Part shown: positions 6,554-12,974 of the stretch, in pieces
Layout of the letters: every line of letters starts with the position of its first letter
Position numbering within the stretch: the stretch's first letter is position 1
IMG/VR virus record: IMGVR_UViG_3300010391_000155
Coordinates: 1-49,792 of that record
Origin: a virus
Length of the DNA: 49,792 nucleotides
Direction: 5' to 3' (one strand)
Notes under the pieces: model-generated
Databases searched by the model: none
What the model saw: only the letters and a program-made list of their open reading frames with translations
What the model was told of the DNA's origin: nothing
Made by a program: the position numbers and the translations under genes

Positions 6554-7225
6554 TTAGGCGGCCAGTGGACGCACGTGGCCGATGTCCTTATACGGTCTGC
6601 CGGACTTCGGCGCAATCTTGTCCGAGAGCGTGTAGTACACCCGGCAGGGCAGGGCCATGTCAGCCGGCTTAGTGACATCATGGCCGGTCACATGCTTGAG
6701 CAGACCCGCCACACTCTCGGCGCTCCAGGTCGTTTGCAGGTCGGCGAAATTGTGGCCGCTGGCATAAAACGCTGCCTTCACTTTCCCTTCCGGCTGCGGG
6801 ACGATGACGACCCGCGCAATGTCGAGCGTGTTCCAAGACTTTCCCACGGGTGGCTCCGGGATGTCGCTCGCTGCCGCCTGGATATTCTCCGCCAGTTGGT
6901 GATTGCCTTCTTCTTTCGCAATGGCAACGGCCTTATTCTCGACGGGTGCGGGCGCCAGGCTGGGCGCATTCGGAAACTTCCAACCGTTCTTGGTGGCGAG
7001 TTCCACAAATGAGGCGCGCTGCCAAAACAGCACCGGCCAACTAGCCGCATTCACGCCGCGCATGGTGAGTTGTACCGGGCAGCCGTGCTTATCCAACATC
7101 GACCAATTCAGCGACAGGCCCGACTCCCCAACGGGCGACTCCTTGAGTTCGGCGCGCAGTTCATCTAGCGCCTTGAGAGCGCTGTCTCTATCTTCGATTA
7201 CCTTTTGTTGCTCTTGCTCAGTCAT
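6554..7225 (-). CDS. early protein, unknown function (coiled-coil N-terminus)
   Basis: Start ATG 7225-7223 after AGGAGATGATCC on the minus strand; product 223 residues. An N-terminal coiled coil (EQEQQKVIEDRDSALKALDEL) is followed by a globular domain with conserved-looking segments WSMLDKHGCPVQLTMRG and KSGRPYKDIGHV. The small, mixed fold and place in the early block would suit a single-strand-binding or recombination accessory protein, but that is only context. It ends at 6554, before the replication promoter. Confidence 0.65.
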   Translation of the reverse strand: MTEQEQQKVIEDRDSALKALDELRAELKESPVGESGLSLNWSMLDKHGCPVQLTMRGVNAASWPVLFWQRASFVELATKNGWKFPNAPSLAPAPVENKAVAIAKEEGNHQLAENIQAAASDIPEPPVGKSWNTLDIARVVIVPQPEGKVKAAFYASGHNFADLQTTWSAESVAGLLKHVTGHDVTKPADMALPCRVYYTLSDKIAPKSGRPYKDIGHVRPLAA

Positions 7226-7267
7226 TGGATCATCTCCTTTTGCCCGGTTTAGACGCCGGGCGATTAG

Positions 7268-7285
7268 CCCCCGTGGACCCGGGGG
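7268..7285. repeat. dispersed palindrome, copy 6 (intergenic)
   Basis: CCCCC GTGGACCC GGGGG, between the 7518-7288 gene and the 7225-6554 gene. It could act as an RNA hairpin between the two cistrons. Confidence 0.8.
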
Positions 7286-7287
7286 CA

Positions 7288-7518
7288 TTAGTCAAACTTA
7301 CGAAACTCATAGATATGTTCAGTGCATAGTCTCACTCCTTCCCGCAGGCGTTCGGCTGGCCGGTCGCAGTAGTCGCACAGGTCAGAGCACAGTAGCCTAT
7401 GGATCGCCTCCTGCTTTGCAGCATTCTCGTGTTGTAACTCAGTGCACTTATCCAGCAGCGCCAAGTTATTCTCCTGGAGCCGTTGGACTTTCTGACGGAT
7501 AGACAGTAGATCATCCAT
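7288..7518 (-). CDS. small coiled-coil zinc-binding protein
   Basis: A 76-residue product: an N-terminal coiled coil (SIRQKVQRLQENNLALLDKCTEL), then CDYC and a later Cys-His (RLCTEHIY), which could coordinate zinc. It overlaps the downstream end of the 7657-7511 membrane-protein gene by 8 bases. Function unknown; many genes of this block share the pattern of coiled coil plus cysteine pairs. Confidence 0.65.
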   Translation of the reverse strand: MDDLLSIRQKVQRLQENNLALLDKCTELQHENAAKQEAIHRLLCSDLCDYCDRPAERLREGVRLCTEHIYEFRKFD

Positions 7519-7657
7519 ATCTCTCTCGCTCCTCGTCTTCCCGCTCCTGTTCGCTCATGCGGCTGGAGAGCATGACCGCCGCCAGCACGACAACGAGAAT
7601 GATGCTGAACCAGATCAGAACTCCGACTACCAACACCAGCACAACGGCCGTACTCAT
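7511..7657 (-). CDS. small membrane protein
   Basis: Start ATG 7657-7655, in an ATGA overlap with the upstream 7800-7654 gene. The product has 48 residues: one long hydrophobic segment (VVLVLVVGVLIWFSIILVVVLAAVML, about residues 4-29) followed by a charged tail rich in Glu and Arg. A one-pass inner-membrane protein with the charged end probably cytoplasmic. Unknown function. Confidence 0.65.
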   Translation of the reverse strand: MSTAVVLVLVVGVLIWFSIILVVVLAAVMLSSRMSEQEREDEERERYG

Positions 7658-7800
7658 CGCAGCCCCCAGGCCAGCACGAGGCCGCCCACAATTGCCATCG
7701 CCCCGACCAGCCACAGCCACACGCGACTCTTTCGGCCCTGCGCGTGCTGGCGCGCATCTTCGTCTATCGCTTCCTGAACCAAAATATCAACGAGTTGCAT
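7654..7800 (-). CDS. small membrane protein
   Basis: Start ATG 7800-7798 (MQLVDILVQE), with AAAGGGAAA about 10 bases upstream; a longer frame exists but lacks a binding site. The product has 48 residues: an amphipathic charged N-terminal half and one C-terminal membrane segment (VWLWLVGAMAIVGGLVLAWG). Paired with the 7657-7511 gene, so the two may form one membrane complex. Unknown function. Confidence 0.65.
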   Translation of the reverse strand: MQLVDILVQEAIDEDARQHAQGRKSRVWLWLVGAMAIVGGLVLAWGLR

Positions 7801-7868
7801 AGGGATTTCCCTTTCGTGTAGGTCGTGTGATATATCCAGGGTAGATAAGAGTCTCAGCCACATAGCAG

Positions 7869-8093
7869 CTACTCGTCTACCTGCGCCGCCGTGAAGCTCC
7901 ACAGCGGTTGACTAATAGATTGCATCAGTATCTCGACCCGCTCTACAATCTCTTTCTTTGGAATGAGCGCCAGGCACTTCTCACACAGCGGTCGCCGCTC
8001 ATAGGCGTGCTGATGCGTCACCCCCGCGTACGCGGGGGTCAGGCGCACCCAGCAGGCGGCGCGGCGACGGTGGCAGGTGCGGCAGAGGGTCAT
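7869..8093 (-). CDS. small zinc-finger protein carrying a palindrome insertion
   Basis: A 74-residue product with two cysteine pairs, CRTC near the N-terminus and CEKC at about residue 37, an apparent zinc ribbon. Between them lies LTPAYAGVT, encoded by palindrome copy 7 (8021-8038), so the element sits inside the finger loop without breaking the frame. The C-terminal half is helical. Probably nucleic-acid binding; no family. Confidence 0.65.
   Translation of the reverse strand: MTLCRTCHRRRAACWVRLTPAYAGVTHQHAYERRPLCEKCLALIPKKEIVERVEILMQSISQPLWSFTAAQVDE
8021..8038. repeat. dispersed palindrome, copy 7
   Basis: Perfect palindrome CCCCCGCGTACGCGGGGG inside the 8093-7869 gene. Confidence 0.9.
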
Positions 8094-8097
8094 GGGT

Positions 8098-8283
8098 TTA
8101 CCATTTTCGCGATAGCCTGGTCTGGATCGACTCGGCTATCTCCCGGTCTGCGTCGGTGGCTGACTTGCGACGCCCCACAACGCGCAGAGCTTCTCGTATG
8201 GTGGAAAGTCCCCAAGCCTGCAACCAGGTGTAGCTTTTACCGTCCACTTCATGCAAAACTTGTCTGGCGAGGTAGAGAGTCAT
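8098..8283 (-). CDS. small helical early protein
   Basis: Start ATG 8283-8281 in an ATGA overlap with the end of the upstream gene; an upstream in-frame TTG is less likely. The product has 61 residues, begins MTLYLARQVL and contains WLQAWGLSTIREALRVVGRRK, possibly a helix-turn-helix. It is strongly basic. Unknown function, probably DNA-binding. Confidence 0.55.
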   Translation of the reverse strand: MTLYLARQVLHEVDGKSYTWLQAWGLSTIREALRVVGRRKSATDADREIAESIQTRLSRKW

Positions 8284-8570
8284 TGGCAGCAACCGTATCT
8301 GCCGCAGTGCGCGCCGCGCTGGCAGTGGGCACAGGGCTTACGCTCATAGACTTCACGACTATTCCACTCGTATACTCGCCGTGCACTGGCGGGTCGTGAG
8401 ATTGGTTCTTGTAGGAGAGCCAACAGAATAGCTCTAGCATCCCCCTTGTCATTAAATGTGCCGGGATAAAATATCCCGTTGTTCTCCACGACAAAGTCAC
8501 AGCACGCGATAGCATCCTGCCCCTCCGGGGTGGAGAAGTCGAACTCTGGCGACTCATAAATTATGTACAT
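8280..8570 (-). CDS. cysteine-rich early protein
   Basis: Start ATG 8570-8568 with AGGAGA upstream, giving 96 residues from MYIIYESPEF. The C-terminus is Cys/His-rich (CAHCQRGAHCGRYGCC), probably a zinc-binding cluster. The N-terminal part contains FVVENNGIFYPGTFNDKGDA, a compact alpha/beta segment. No family recognised. Confidence 0.65.
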   Translation of the reverse strand: MYIIYESPEFDFSTPEGQDAIACCDFVVENNGIFYPGTFNDKGDARAILLALLQEPISRPASARRVYEWNSREVYERKPCAHCQRGAHCGRYGCCQ

Positions 8571-8602
8571 GCTATTTCTCCTTTTGCGCAGGCCGGGCTT
8601 GA

Positions 8603-8893
8603 CTAGCAAGCCTTCCCGTGAAGAATGCGATGACACTTAGAACATAACCACGTTACTTCGAGTGGTTTGGAGTAGTCATCATGGTGAGCATGAACGCTGG
8701 CACTAGAACCACAATTCGCGCATAAGCCCTTGACGAGTTTTCCAGATTGCAAAGCATCGTATACTTTTTTGTGCGCTCTAGTCGCCTCTGGATGCCGAGT
8801 GTTGTATTTTTCTTTATAGGCGGTCAGGTTTTTTGAAATCCCGCCCTTCCAACTCGGATTACGTGATCCGGTTTGATCCTTTACTCTAGCCAT
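8603..8893 (-). CDS. HNH-like zinc-finger protein
   Basis: A 96-residue protein: NPSWKGGISKN at the start (a NUMOD3-like NPxWKGG motif common in phage homing-type proteins), then a basic helical linker, then CANCGSSASVHAHHDDYSKPLEVTWLCSKCHRILHG. The CxxC...HAHHDDYSKP...CxxCHR..H arrangement is a beta-beta-alpha metal finger of the HNH type, with the HH pair as the likely catalytic residues. It is short for a free-standing homing endonuclease but matches the compact phage form I know. Confidence 0.8.
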   Translation of the reverse strand: MARVKDQTGSRNPSWKGGISKNLTAYKEKYNTRHPEATRAHKKVYDALQSGKLVKGLCANCGSSASVHAHHDDYSKPLEVTWLCSKCHRILHGKAC

Positions 8894-8944
8894 GTCATGT
8901 TCTCCGCGTGTCCATCCACAGCCGCCGCGCTGTTATCCGTTCAG

Positions 8945-9008
8945 TGGCAAGCGCCAGAGTCGAACTGGCTTGTTACTCTACCAATCCAGTCCGGGAAAGC
9001 GGGCTTGC
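8945..9008 (-). other. tRNA-like structure lacking an anticodon arm
   Basis: Minus strand: a perfect T-arm GCCAG TTCGACT CTGGC (8969-8953) is followed by GCTTGCCA, whose GCTTGC can pair with GCAAGC at 9008-9003. A D-arm-like ACTGG...TAGAGT lies between, but no anticodon arm fits. It overlaps the 3' end of the 9283-8978 gene. It may be a degenerate tRNA, a tRNA mimic, or chance. Confidence 0.35.
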
Positions 9009-9283
9009 AAACCGGAAAGGATTTTTTCTGTTCGTTCTTCGGGCTTTAGCGCCAACCATTCGCGGCGCGCGTTTTCTATTCTTTCCAGTTCGTCTGATGT
9101 GGCGAGTCGCAAGCGATAGACCCAGTACAGATCATCCTCGATGATCACTTTCTCTGCTGAGCGATATGTGATCACGAAGGTCTTGTCTTTAACCGATGAT
9201 GTCCAGAACTCGCCAACGCCGAGTTCCCGCATGTCGCTGTATTCTGCGGGGTCGGACATTGTTTTTCGTGTCAGTTGTTTCAT
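8978..9283 (-). CDS. early protein, unknown function
   Basis: A 101-residue product from ATG 9283, preceded by GGGGAAAAG on the minus strand. It contains LGVGEFWTSSVKDKTFVITYRS and a second strand-rich segment (IIEDDLYWVYRLRLATSDEL), suggesting a small beta-barrel or SH3-like fold, and ends with a helix. It is the first gene of the leftward early block, directly under the promoter at 9314-9342, so probably among the earliest made. No family. Confidence 0.65.
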   Translation of the reverse strand: MKQLTRKTMSDPAEYSDMRELGVGEFWTSSVKDKTFVITYRSAEKVIIEDDLYWVYRLRLATSDELERIENARREWLALKPEERTEKILSGLQARFPGLDW

Positions 9284-9313
9284 CGTCTTTTCCCCTTTCG
9301 TCTATCTTTCAGA

Positions 9314-9342
9314 AGTATACAACATCATGGGCCTAATGTCAA
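9314..9342 (-). promoter_or_regulatory. leftward early promoter
   Basis: Minus strand: -35 TTGACA (9342-9337), 17-bp spacer beginning TTAGGCCCA, -10 TATACT (9319-9314). Upstream are GTCAG repeats (about 9350-9368) matching the 1440-1468 promoter. Near-consensus, therefore expected to be strong. Confidence 0.85.
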
Positions 9343-9368
9343 GCGCCAATCCTGACAGGTAGCTGACG

Positions 9369-9396
9369 TTGGACGGTTTGACGATGGGTGTATAAT
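9369..9396 (+). promoter_or_regulatory. rightward promoter
   Basis: -35 TTGGAC (9369-9374), 16-bp spacer, -10 TATAAT (9391-9396), then AAGGAGAG and ATG at 9419. It is back to back with the leftward promoter, and the GTCAG repeats lie between the two, so one regulator could switch both. Confidence 0.7.
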
Positions 9397-9418
9397 CAGG
9401 CAACAAGGAGAGAGTACT

Positions 9419-9529
9419 ATGGAGCTATTTCTCATCCTCCTGTTTCTCATTGGCGCATCTGTTCTAGTCTTCGAGATCAGGAATTACATTCTCGATGAGC
9501 GCGACGAGCGCAACGGGCGCTGGCGCTAG
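9419..9529 (+). CDS. 36-residue membrane peptide
   Basis: ATG 9419 after AAGGAG (ideal spacing), stop TAG 9527-9529. One hydrophobic segment (LFLILLFLIGASVLVF), then a charged tail with repeated D-E-R. It is the first gene after the rightward promoter. A single-pass inner-membrane peptide of unknown role. Confidence 0.65.
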   Translation: MELFLILLFLIGASVLVFEIRNYILDERDERNGRWR

Positions 9530-9540
9530 GAGAGTCGACT

Positions 9541-10203
9541 GTGGGTAGGCGATACTCGCCCTGGGGGGCTGGGGTTGGACTTGGAGTCTGTCTGGCGTCG
9601 GTCACGTTCCTGGTGCTGTGGTTCGGCGCGCATACGACTAGCGCGCTCGTCGTCGCCGGACTAGTTTTCCTCATCAGCTTGGGCCTACCGCCGTTCCTGG
9701 TCTTTTGCCACGAATTCGGCTTGGACGTGGCGCTAGACCGCCTGGCGCACGATGAGCGGGAATTCCGACTGGAGAACGACCGCTGGATAGCCCAGGAACG
9801 CGCCAGGACGCCCACTACGCTCCCGGACGGCGAAAAAGGCAAGGCCCTGCCTGACATTGCCCTGGAAGCCCGCTGGCAGACCAATGTCAGGATTTTCTTC
9901 CGAGAAGGCGACCGGGCAGGGGGCTTCTCGGCGCGCAAGCTGGAGGGCGTGGTCGGTTCGGATGTGTGGGGCCAGCTGACTGACTTCTACATCGCGCAAG
10001 GCATTCTCTGGAATTATGGCGGCAACGTCGGCACGGCTTGGAATACCGGCTGGAGCCTGGGCCGAGTGCTATCGCTGGTAGCACTCCCCCACCCGGACGG
10101 TGAGCCGCCGAAAGTGTCTGCCAAGCCCCACGGCGCTGTGCTCGCAACGCAGCGCAACACTCACAACGCAGGTGATCCGGCCAGCGCCATTGTCGACGGG
10201 TAG
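9541..10203 (+). CDS. two-TM protein with C-terminal winged-helix-like domain
   Basis: GTG start at 9541, with AGGAGAG 6 bases upstream; 220 residues. Two membrane segments occupy about residues 9-52 (VGLGVCLASVTFLVLWFG, LVVAGLVFLISLGLPPFLVF). A cytoplasmic helical stretch and a compact domain follow (FFREGDRAGGFSARKLEGVVGSDVWGQLTDFYIAQGILW), which has the rhythm of a winged helix (helix, turn, helix, then Gly-rich wing). It could anchor DNA or a regulator to the membrane. No known family. Confidence 0.65.
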   Translation: MGRRYSPWGAGVGLGVCLASVTFLVLWFGAHTTSALVVAGLVFLISLGLPPFLVFCHEFGLDVALDRLAHDEREFRLENDRWIAQERARTPTTLPDGEKGKALPDIALEARWQTNVRIFFREGDRAGGFSARKLEGVVGSDVWGQLTDFYIAQGILWNYGGNVGTAWNTGWSLGRVLSLVALPHPDGEPPKVSAKPHGAVLATQRNTHNAGDPASAIVDG

Positions 10204-10225
10204 GACTTGCGTATACCCCACTCCA

Positions 10226-10267
10226 CCCCCGATGGCGCTCGGGGGCCGGCCCCCGTGTATACGGGGG
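10226..10267. repeat. dispersed palindromes, copies 8 and 9 (tandem)
   Basis: CCCCC...GGGGG at 10226-10245 (imperfect 20-mer) and the better CCCCCGTGTATACGGGGG at 10250-10267. They are intergenic, and the only copies downstream of a rightward gene. Between 10204 and 10383 there is otherwise a promoter and one inverted repeat. Confidence 0.8.
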
Positions 10268-10271
10268 TCAC

Positions 10272-10300
10272 TTGCGTTAGAACGGGAACAGACTCATAAT
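10272..10300 (+). promoter_or_regulatory. candidate rightward promoter
   Basis: TTGCGT (10272-10277), 17-bp spacer, CATAAT (10295-10300), upstream of the membrane-protein genes at 10384. Moderate match. Confidence 0.45.
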
Positions 10301-10321
10301 ACCTATGGCGGAGGTGCTCAT

Positions 10322-10365
10322 TGCCAGACCCGGCCCGCTGAACGGTTCTCCTTCCGGGTCTGGCA
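10322..10365 (+). repeat. 12-bp perfect inverted repeat in leader
   Basis: TGCCAGACCCGG (10322-10333) and its complement (10354-10365) with a 20-base loop. No T-run follows, so it is less likely a terminator than an mRNA leader hairpin before the binding site at 10370-10376. Confidence 0.6.
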
Positions 10366-10383
10366 TCTTGATAGGAGTAAAAA

Positions 10384-10671
10384 ATGTCATCTGAACAGTT
10401 AGCCTCCATCGCGGGTATTGTACTTTCGCTGGCGCTCTCCTACATCCCCGGCCTTTCCGCTTGGTACAATGCACTCGTTTCGCAACGCAAGGCGGCGTTC
10501 ATGGCGCTGCTGTTGGTTCTCGTGACGGCTGGCACACTGGCCTACCAATGCCGCGCCGACCTCGCGGGGTGTGCCTCGGCCAATTGGGAAACCTACCTGT
10601 CGGCATTGGTGGCAGCCCTCGTCGCAAATCAGGCGGTGTATCTGATCACTCGTCCATTCAAGAAATTCTAA
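10384..10671 (+). CDS. small membrane protein, holin candidate
   Basis: 95 residues, binding site TAGGAG upstream. Three hydrophobic segments: SIAGIVLSLALSYIPGL, AAFMALLLVLVTAGTLAY and YLSALVAALVANQAVYLITRP, ending in a short basic tail (FKKF). This size, with three helices and a basic C-terminus, is the shape of class I holins, which form the membrane lesion for lysis. The next two genes are also membrane-linked. A holin is an inference from shape and neighbours; the candidate endolysin (46433) is far away. Confidence 0.6.
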   Translation: MSSEQLASIAGIVLSLALSYIPGLSAWYNALVSQRKAAFMALLLVLVTAGTLAYQCRADLAGCASANWETYLSALVAALVANQAVYLITRPFKKF

Positions 10672-10676
10672 CTCCT

Positions 10677-10820
10677 ATGAACTGGCGTCTGGTCTGTAAA
10701 ATCATCGCGCTCATCTGCTTCTTTGGCGCGACGTTTACCGCGCTCTTGCCGCCGATACTCGCCCCGTTCAATTTGGTTGCTCTGGGGCTGGGGCTGTGGC
10801 TGCTAACCGAAACTCTCTGA
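10677..10820 (+). CDS. 47-residue membrane protein
   Basis: ATG 10677, five bases after the preceding stop and without a clear binding site, so probably translated by coupling. Almost wholly hydrophobic, two helices (KIIALICFFGATFTALL and FNLVALGLGLWLLTETL). Could be a second holin component or antiholin; unproven. Confidence 0.6.
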   Translation: MNWRLVCKIIALICFFGATFTALLPPILAPFNLVALGLGLWLLTETL

Positions 10821-10833
10821 TCCCCGTGCCAGC

Positions 10834-11274
10834 ATGGACTCATCTCTCCCGTGGATAGCTCTAGCAGCGTCCATCGTCATCCCGCTCATCACGTTCCTGA
10901 TCAACCAGGCGGGGCTCAACCGCAAGGCCAGCCAGGATGAGGCCAACCAGCTGCGCGATGATTTGAGCGCCGAGGCCAAGATGAGCCGGGGCGAGTCGGT
11001 GCAACTCCAGGTCGAGCTTTCGGAATGGCGCGATAAATACTACAACGTGCGCGAAAAGCAAATAGCGCGCGACGTGGAATTGGAACAGTTGCGCGCCGAG
11101 TTTCGTAACTTGCAGGCGAATTGTCAGGCTGAGTTGAAACGTCTGAATGGCGTCGTGCGTGAACTGCTGGATGGCGTGCGCGCCAACACCGCTAAACTCG
11201 AAGAGTTGAACGTGACGCCGCCTTATACGCCGCCCGCCACACGCGAGCTTGGACTGAAACCGGGCAGCGAGTAG
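10834..11274 (+). CDS. membrane-anchored coiled-coil protein (spanin-like shape)
   Basis: 146 residues: N-terminal membrane anchor (WIALAASIVIPLITFLI, residues 7-23), then a long coiled coil to about residue 128 (ASQDEANQLRDDLSAEAK, QLQVELSEWRDKYY, ELEQLRAEFRNLQANCQAELKRL), then a Pro-rich tail. The shape matches i-spanins (Rz-like) and also some holin-associated proteins. It follows two holin-like genes, which supports a lysis role, but no sequence signature proves it. Confidence 0.6.
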   Translation: MDSSLPWIALAASIVIPLITFLINQAGLNRKASQDEANQLRDDLSAEAKMSRGESVQLQVELSEWRDKYYNVREKQIARDVELEQLRAEFRNLQANCQAELKRLNGVVRELLDGVRANTAKLEELNVTPPYTPPATRELGLKPGSE

Positions 11275-11276
11275 CG

Positions 11277-11522
11277 ATGAGCACTGTTGAGCCGTTTCAC
11301 GTCACGCCGTCCGAAGCGCTGCGCTGGGCTGAGAAAATTGTGCACCGTCACGAAAATGCCCACCTGATACGTGAGCTGTGCTATGAGCAAATCAGCAATC
11401 TAACTATCCGTGAGCAAACGTATTGGTCTGAGGCTGCGATACACGTGATCGAGCTTGAGCTTGCCAGGATACGAGTTGGACTCGGAACAGCCCCATTGAA
11501 ACTACCCAAAGACGCGCCGTGA
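11277..11522 (+). CDS. small helical protein, unknown function
   Basis: 81 residues, ATG two bases after the preceding stop. Largely helical (SEALRWAEKIVHRHENAHLIREL, EAAIHVIELELARIRVG). No membrane segment, no cysteine motif. The next gene may begin at an overlapping GTGA. Confidence 0.6.
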   Translation: MSTVEPFHVTPSEALRWAEKIVHRHENAHLIRELCYEQISNLTIREQTYWSEAAIHVIELELARIRVGLGTAPLKLPKDAP

Positions 11523-11530
11523 GACTCTAT

Positions 11531-11689
11531 ATGCCACCCCATACTCCGACATTCCGCATCTCATTTCAAGCGCGTATTCGTCTCGCGCAACAGCTCAAGG
11601 AAATGCGCTGTCAACAGTTCGGCCATTCCCATCCAGTGCGGAGCGGAGATCATAGAGTCTGTAGCGTGTGCGGGGAAGTATTGAAGTGA
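11531..11689 (+). CDS. small zinc-ribbon-like protein
   Basis: 52 residues from ATG 11531, or 56 from GTG 11519, which overlaps the previous stop as GTGA. Basic N-terminal half (ISFQARIRLAQQLKEMRC), then a Cys-His-rich end (CQQFGHSHP, CSVCGEVLK) that could bind zinc. Its stop overlaps the GTG start of the ParB-like gene (GTGA 11686-11689), so the three are coupled. Unknown function. Confidence 0.6.
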   Translation: MPPHTPTFRISFQARIRLAQQLKEMRCQQFGHSHPVRSGDHRVCSVCGEVLK

Positions 11690-12243
11690 CAAAGACAAAC
11701 GGGCATCGTTTGATAAGCCCACGACCCATTGCTCACCTGCGAGATTTGACGCCTGACTCTAGAAATGCGCGCAAGCACAACCCGCGCAATGTGGGCCTGA
11801 TTGAAAAGGCCTTGGGTGAGGTTGGTGCAGCCCGCTCGATTGTCATTGACGAGACCGGCAACATTCTCGCGGGCAATGCGACTATCGAAGCCGCTGGCCG
11901 AGCAGGCATCGAAAAGGTGAAAGTGGTAGAGGCCGATGGGCAAACGATTGTTGCCGTGCGGCGCACCGGGCTGACGGCCAAACAGAAGAAGCGGTTGGCG
12001 CTGTTTGATAATGCGCCCAATGCTCCAGCAGTCAACCCGGAGTATTGGGATAGCGCGGTGCTGGCCGAAATTGCTGAACGCGAGAAGGAAGTGTTGGCGG
12101 GATTGTTTGAACAGAGTGATTTAGAGGCGCTTGGAATTCTGATACCCGACTTCCAGCCAGTGAGCGCAGACGAGCAGGGGCGACTCGACCACAAGCAACC
12201 CGTCACGTGTCCGCAATGTGGTAACATCTTTGAGCCGAAATGA
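11686..12243 (+). CDS. ParB/sulfiredoxin-fold domain protein
   Basis: GTG 11686 overlaps the preceding TGA and follows GGGGAAG; 185 residues. The ParB-like nuclease core is visible: LRDLTPDSRNARKHNPRNVGLIEKALGEVG, then SIVIDETGNILAGNATIEAA (the G-N box of ParB/Srx folds) and VKVVEADGQTIVAV. The C-terminus adds a zinc ribbon half (CPQCGNIF). In phages such proteins often sit beside terminase and DNA-modification genes and may bind or nick DNA. It overlaps the Mom-like gene by ATGA, suggesting joint work on DNA. Family assignment firm, role inferred. Confidence 0.85.
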   Translation: MTKTNGHRLISPRPIAHLRDLTPDSRNARKHNPRNVGLIEKALGEVGAARSIVIDETGNILAGNATIEAAGRAGIEKVKVVEADGQTIVAVRRTGLTAKQKKRLALFDNAPNAPAVNPEYWDSAVLAEIAEREKEVLAGLFEQSDLEALGILIPDFQPVSADEQGRLDHKQPVTCPQCGNIFEPK

Positions 12244-12974
12244 ACAAAGCCGACTTGAAACTCAATTGGTGTTCTTACGAGGCAGCTAAGTATGCGGTGG
12301 AGCATTGGCATTATAGCCAAAGTATGCCTACGCCGCCAGTGGTAAAGATTGGCGTTTGGGAGAGCGGCGGGTTTATTGGATGTGTTCTATTCAGTCGGGG
12401 TGCAAATAATAATCTTGGAAAACCTTACGGGTTGGGTGTAACTCAGATATGTGAATTGACACGAGTCGCATTGGATACCCATCGAACCCCCGTGAGCAGG
12501 ATTATTCAGATTGCTTGTAGAATGGTTCATGAGAATGCTCCGGGATTGCGGCTCATTGTGTCGTTTGCGGATGCGAATGAAGGGCATCACGGCGGAATCT
12601 ATCAAGCGGCGGGATGGTTGTATTCAGGCCAAAGTAATAGTACGCCGAAATATCGGACGCCCCACGGTGATATTATTCATCAGCGACAGGTCAGCAAAGT
12701 TGGCTATAAACCGCAGTATGGAACGTTGCGGCGCGTGCCCAAGATTGAAGATTTAGAAGTCATACCCCAATTGGGTAAGTATCGCTATCTCTACTCGCTC
12801 GATGCGGCCATGCGCTCTCAAATTCTTCCGTTGGCGAAATCCTACCCAAAGCGCGGAACAGGCGAAATAGATAACGCGGCGTATTCCAATACGCAAACTG
12901 GCGGCGCAAGTCCGACCGTTCCGCTTCTGGTAAACGAGAATGGCAAAGCGAAGCGCAAAAACCACCATTCCTAA
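12240..12974 (+). CDS. Mom-like DNA modification protein (GNAT fold)
   Basis: 244 residues. The pattern is that of the phage Mu Mom family: EAAKYAVEHWHYSQSMP near the N-terminus, KIGVWESGGFIGCVLFSRGAN, CELTRVALDTHRTPVSRIIQIA and LRLIVSFADANEGHHGGIYQAAGW, a GNAT-like core. Mom converts adenines in DNA to a carbamoylmethylated form that protects phage DNA from host restriction. The C-terminal about 60 residues (after YSLDAAMR) are less typical and overlap the next gene by 35 bases. Neighbours: ParB-like protein before, terminase after. Assigned from remembered family motifs. Confidence 0.75.
   Translation: MNKADLKLNWCSYEAAKYAVEHWHYSQSMPTPPVVKIGVWESGGFIGCVLFSRGANNNLGKPYGLGVTQICELTRVALDTHRTPVSRIIQIACRMVHENAPGLRLIVSFADANEGHHGGIYQAAGWLYSGQSNSTPKYRTPHGDIIHQRQVSKVGYKPQYGTLRRVPKIEDLEVIPQLGKYRYLYSLDAAMRSQILPLAKSYPKRGTGEIDNAAYSNTQTGGASPTVPLLVNENGKAKRKNHHS

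Noticed and set aside
189-10267. CRISPR array
   Set aside because: The palindromes are irregularly spaced by hundreds to thousands of bases, with genes rather than spacers between them.
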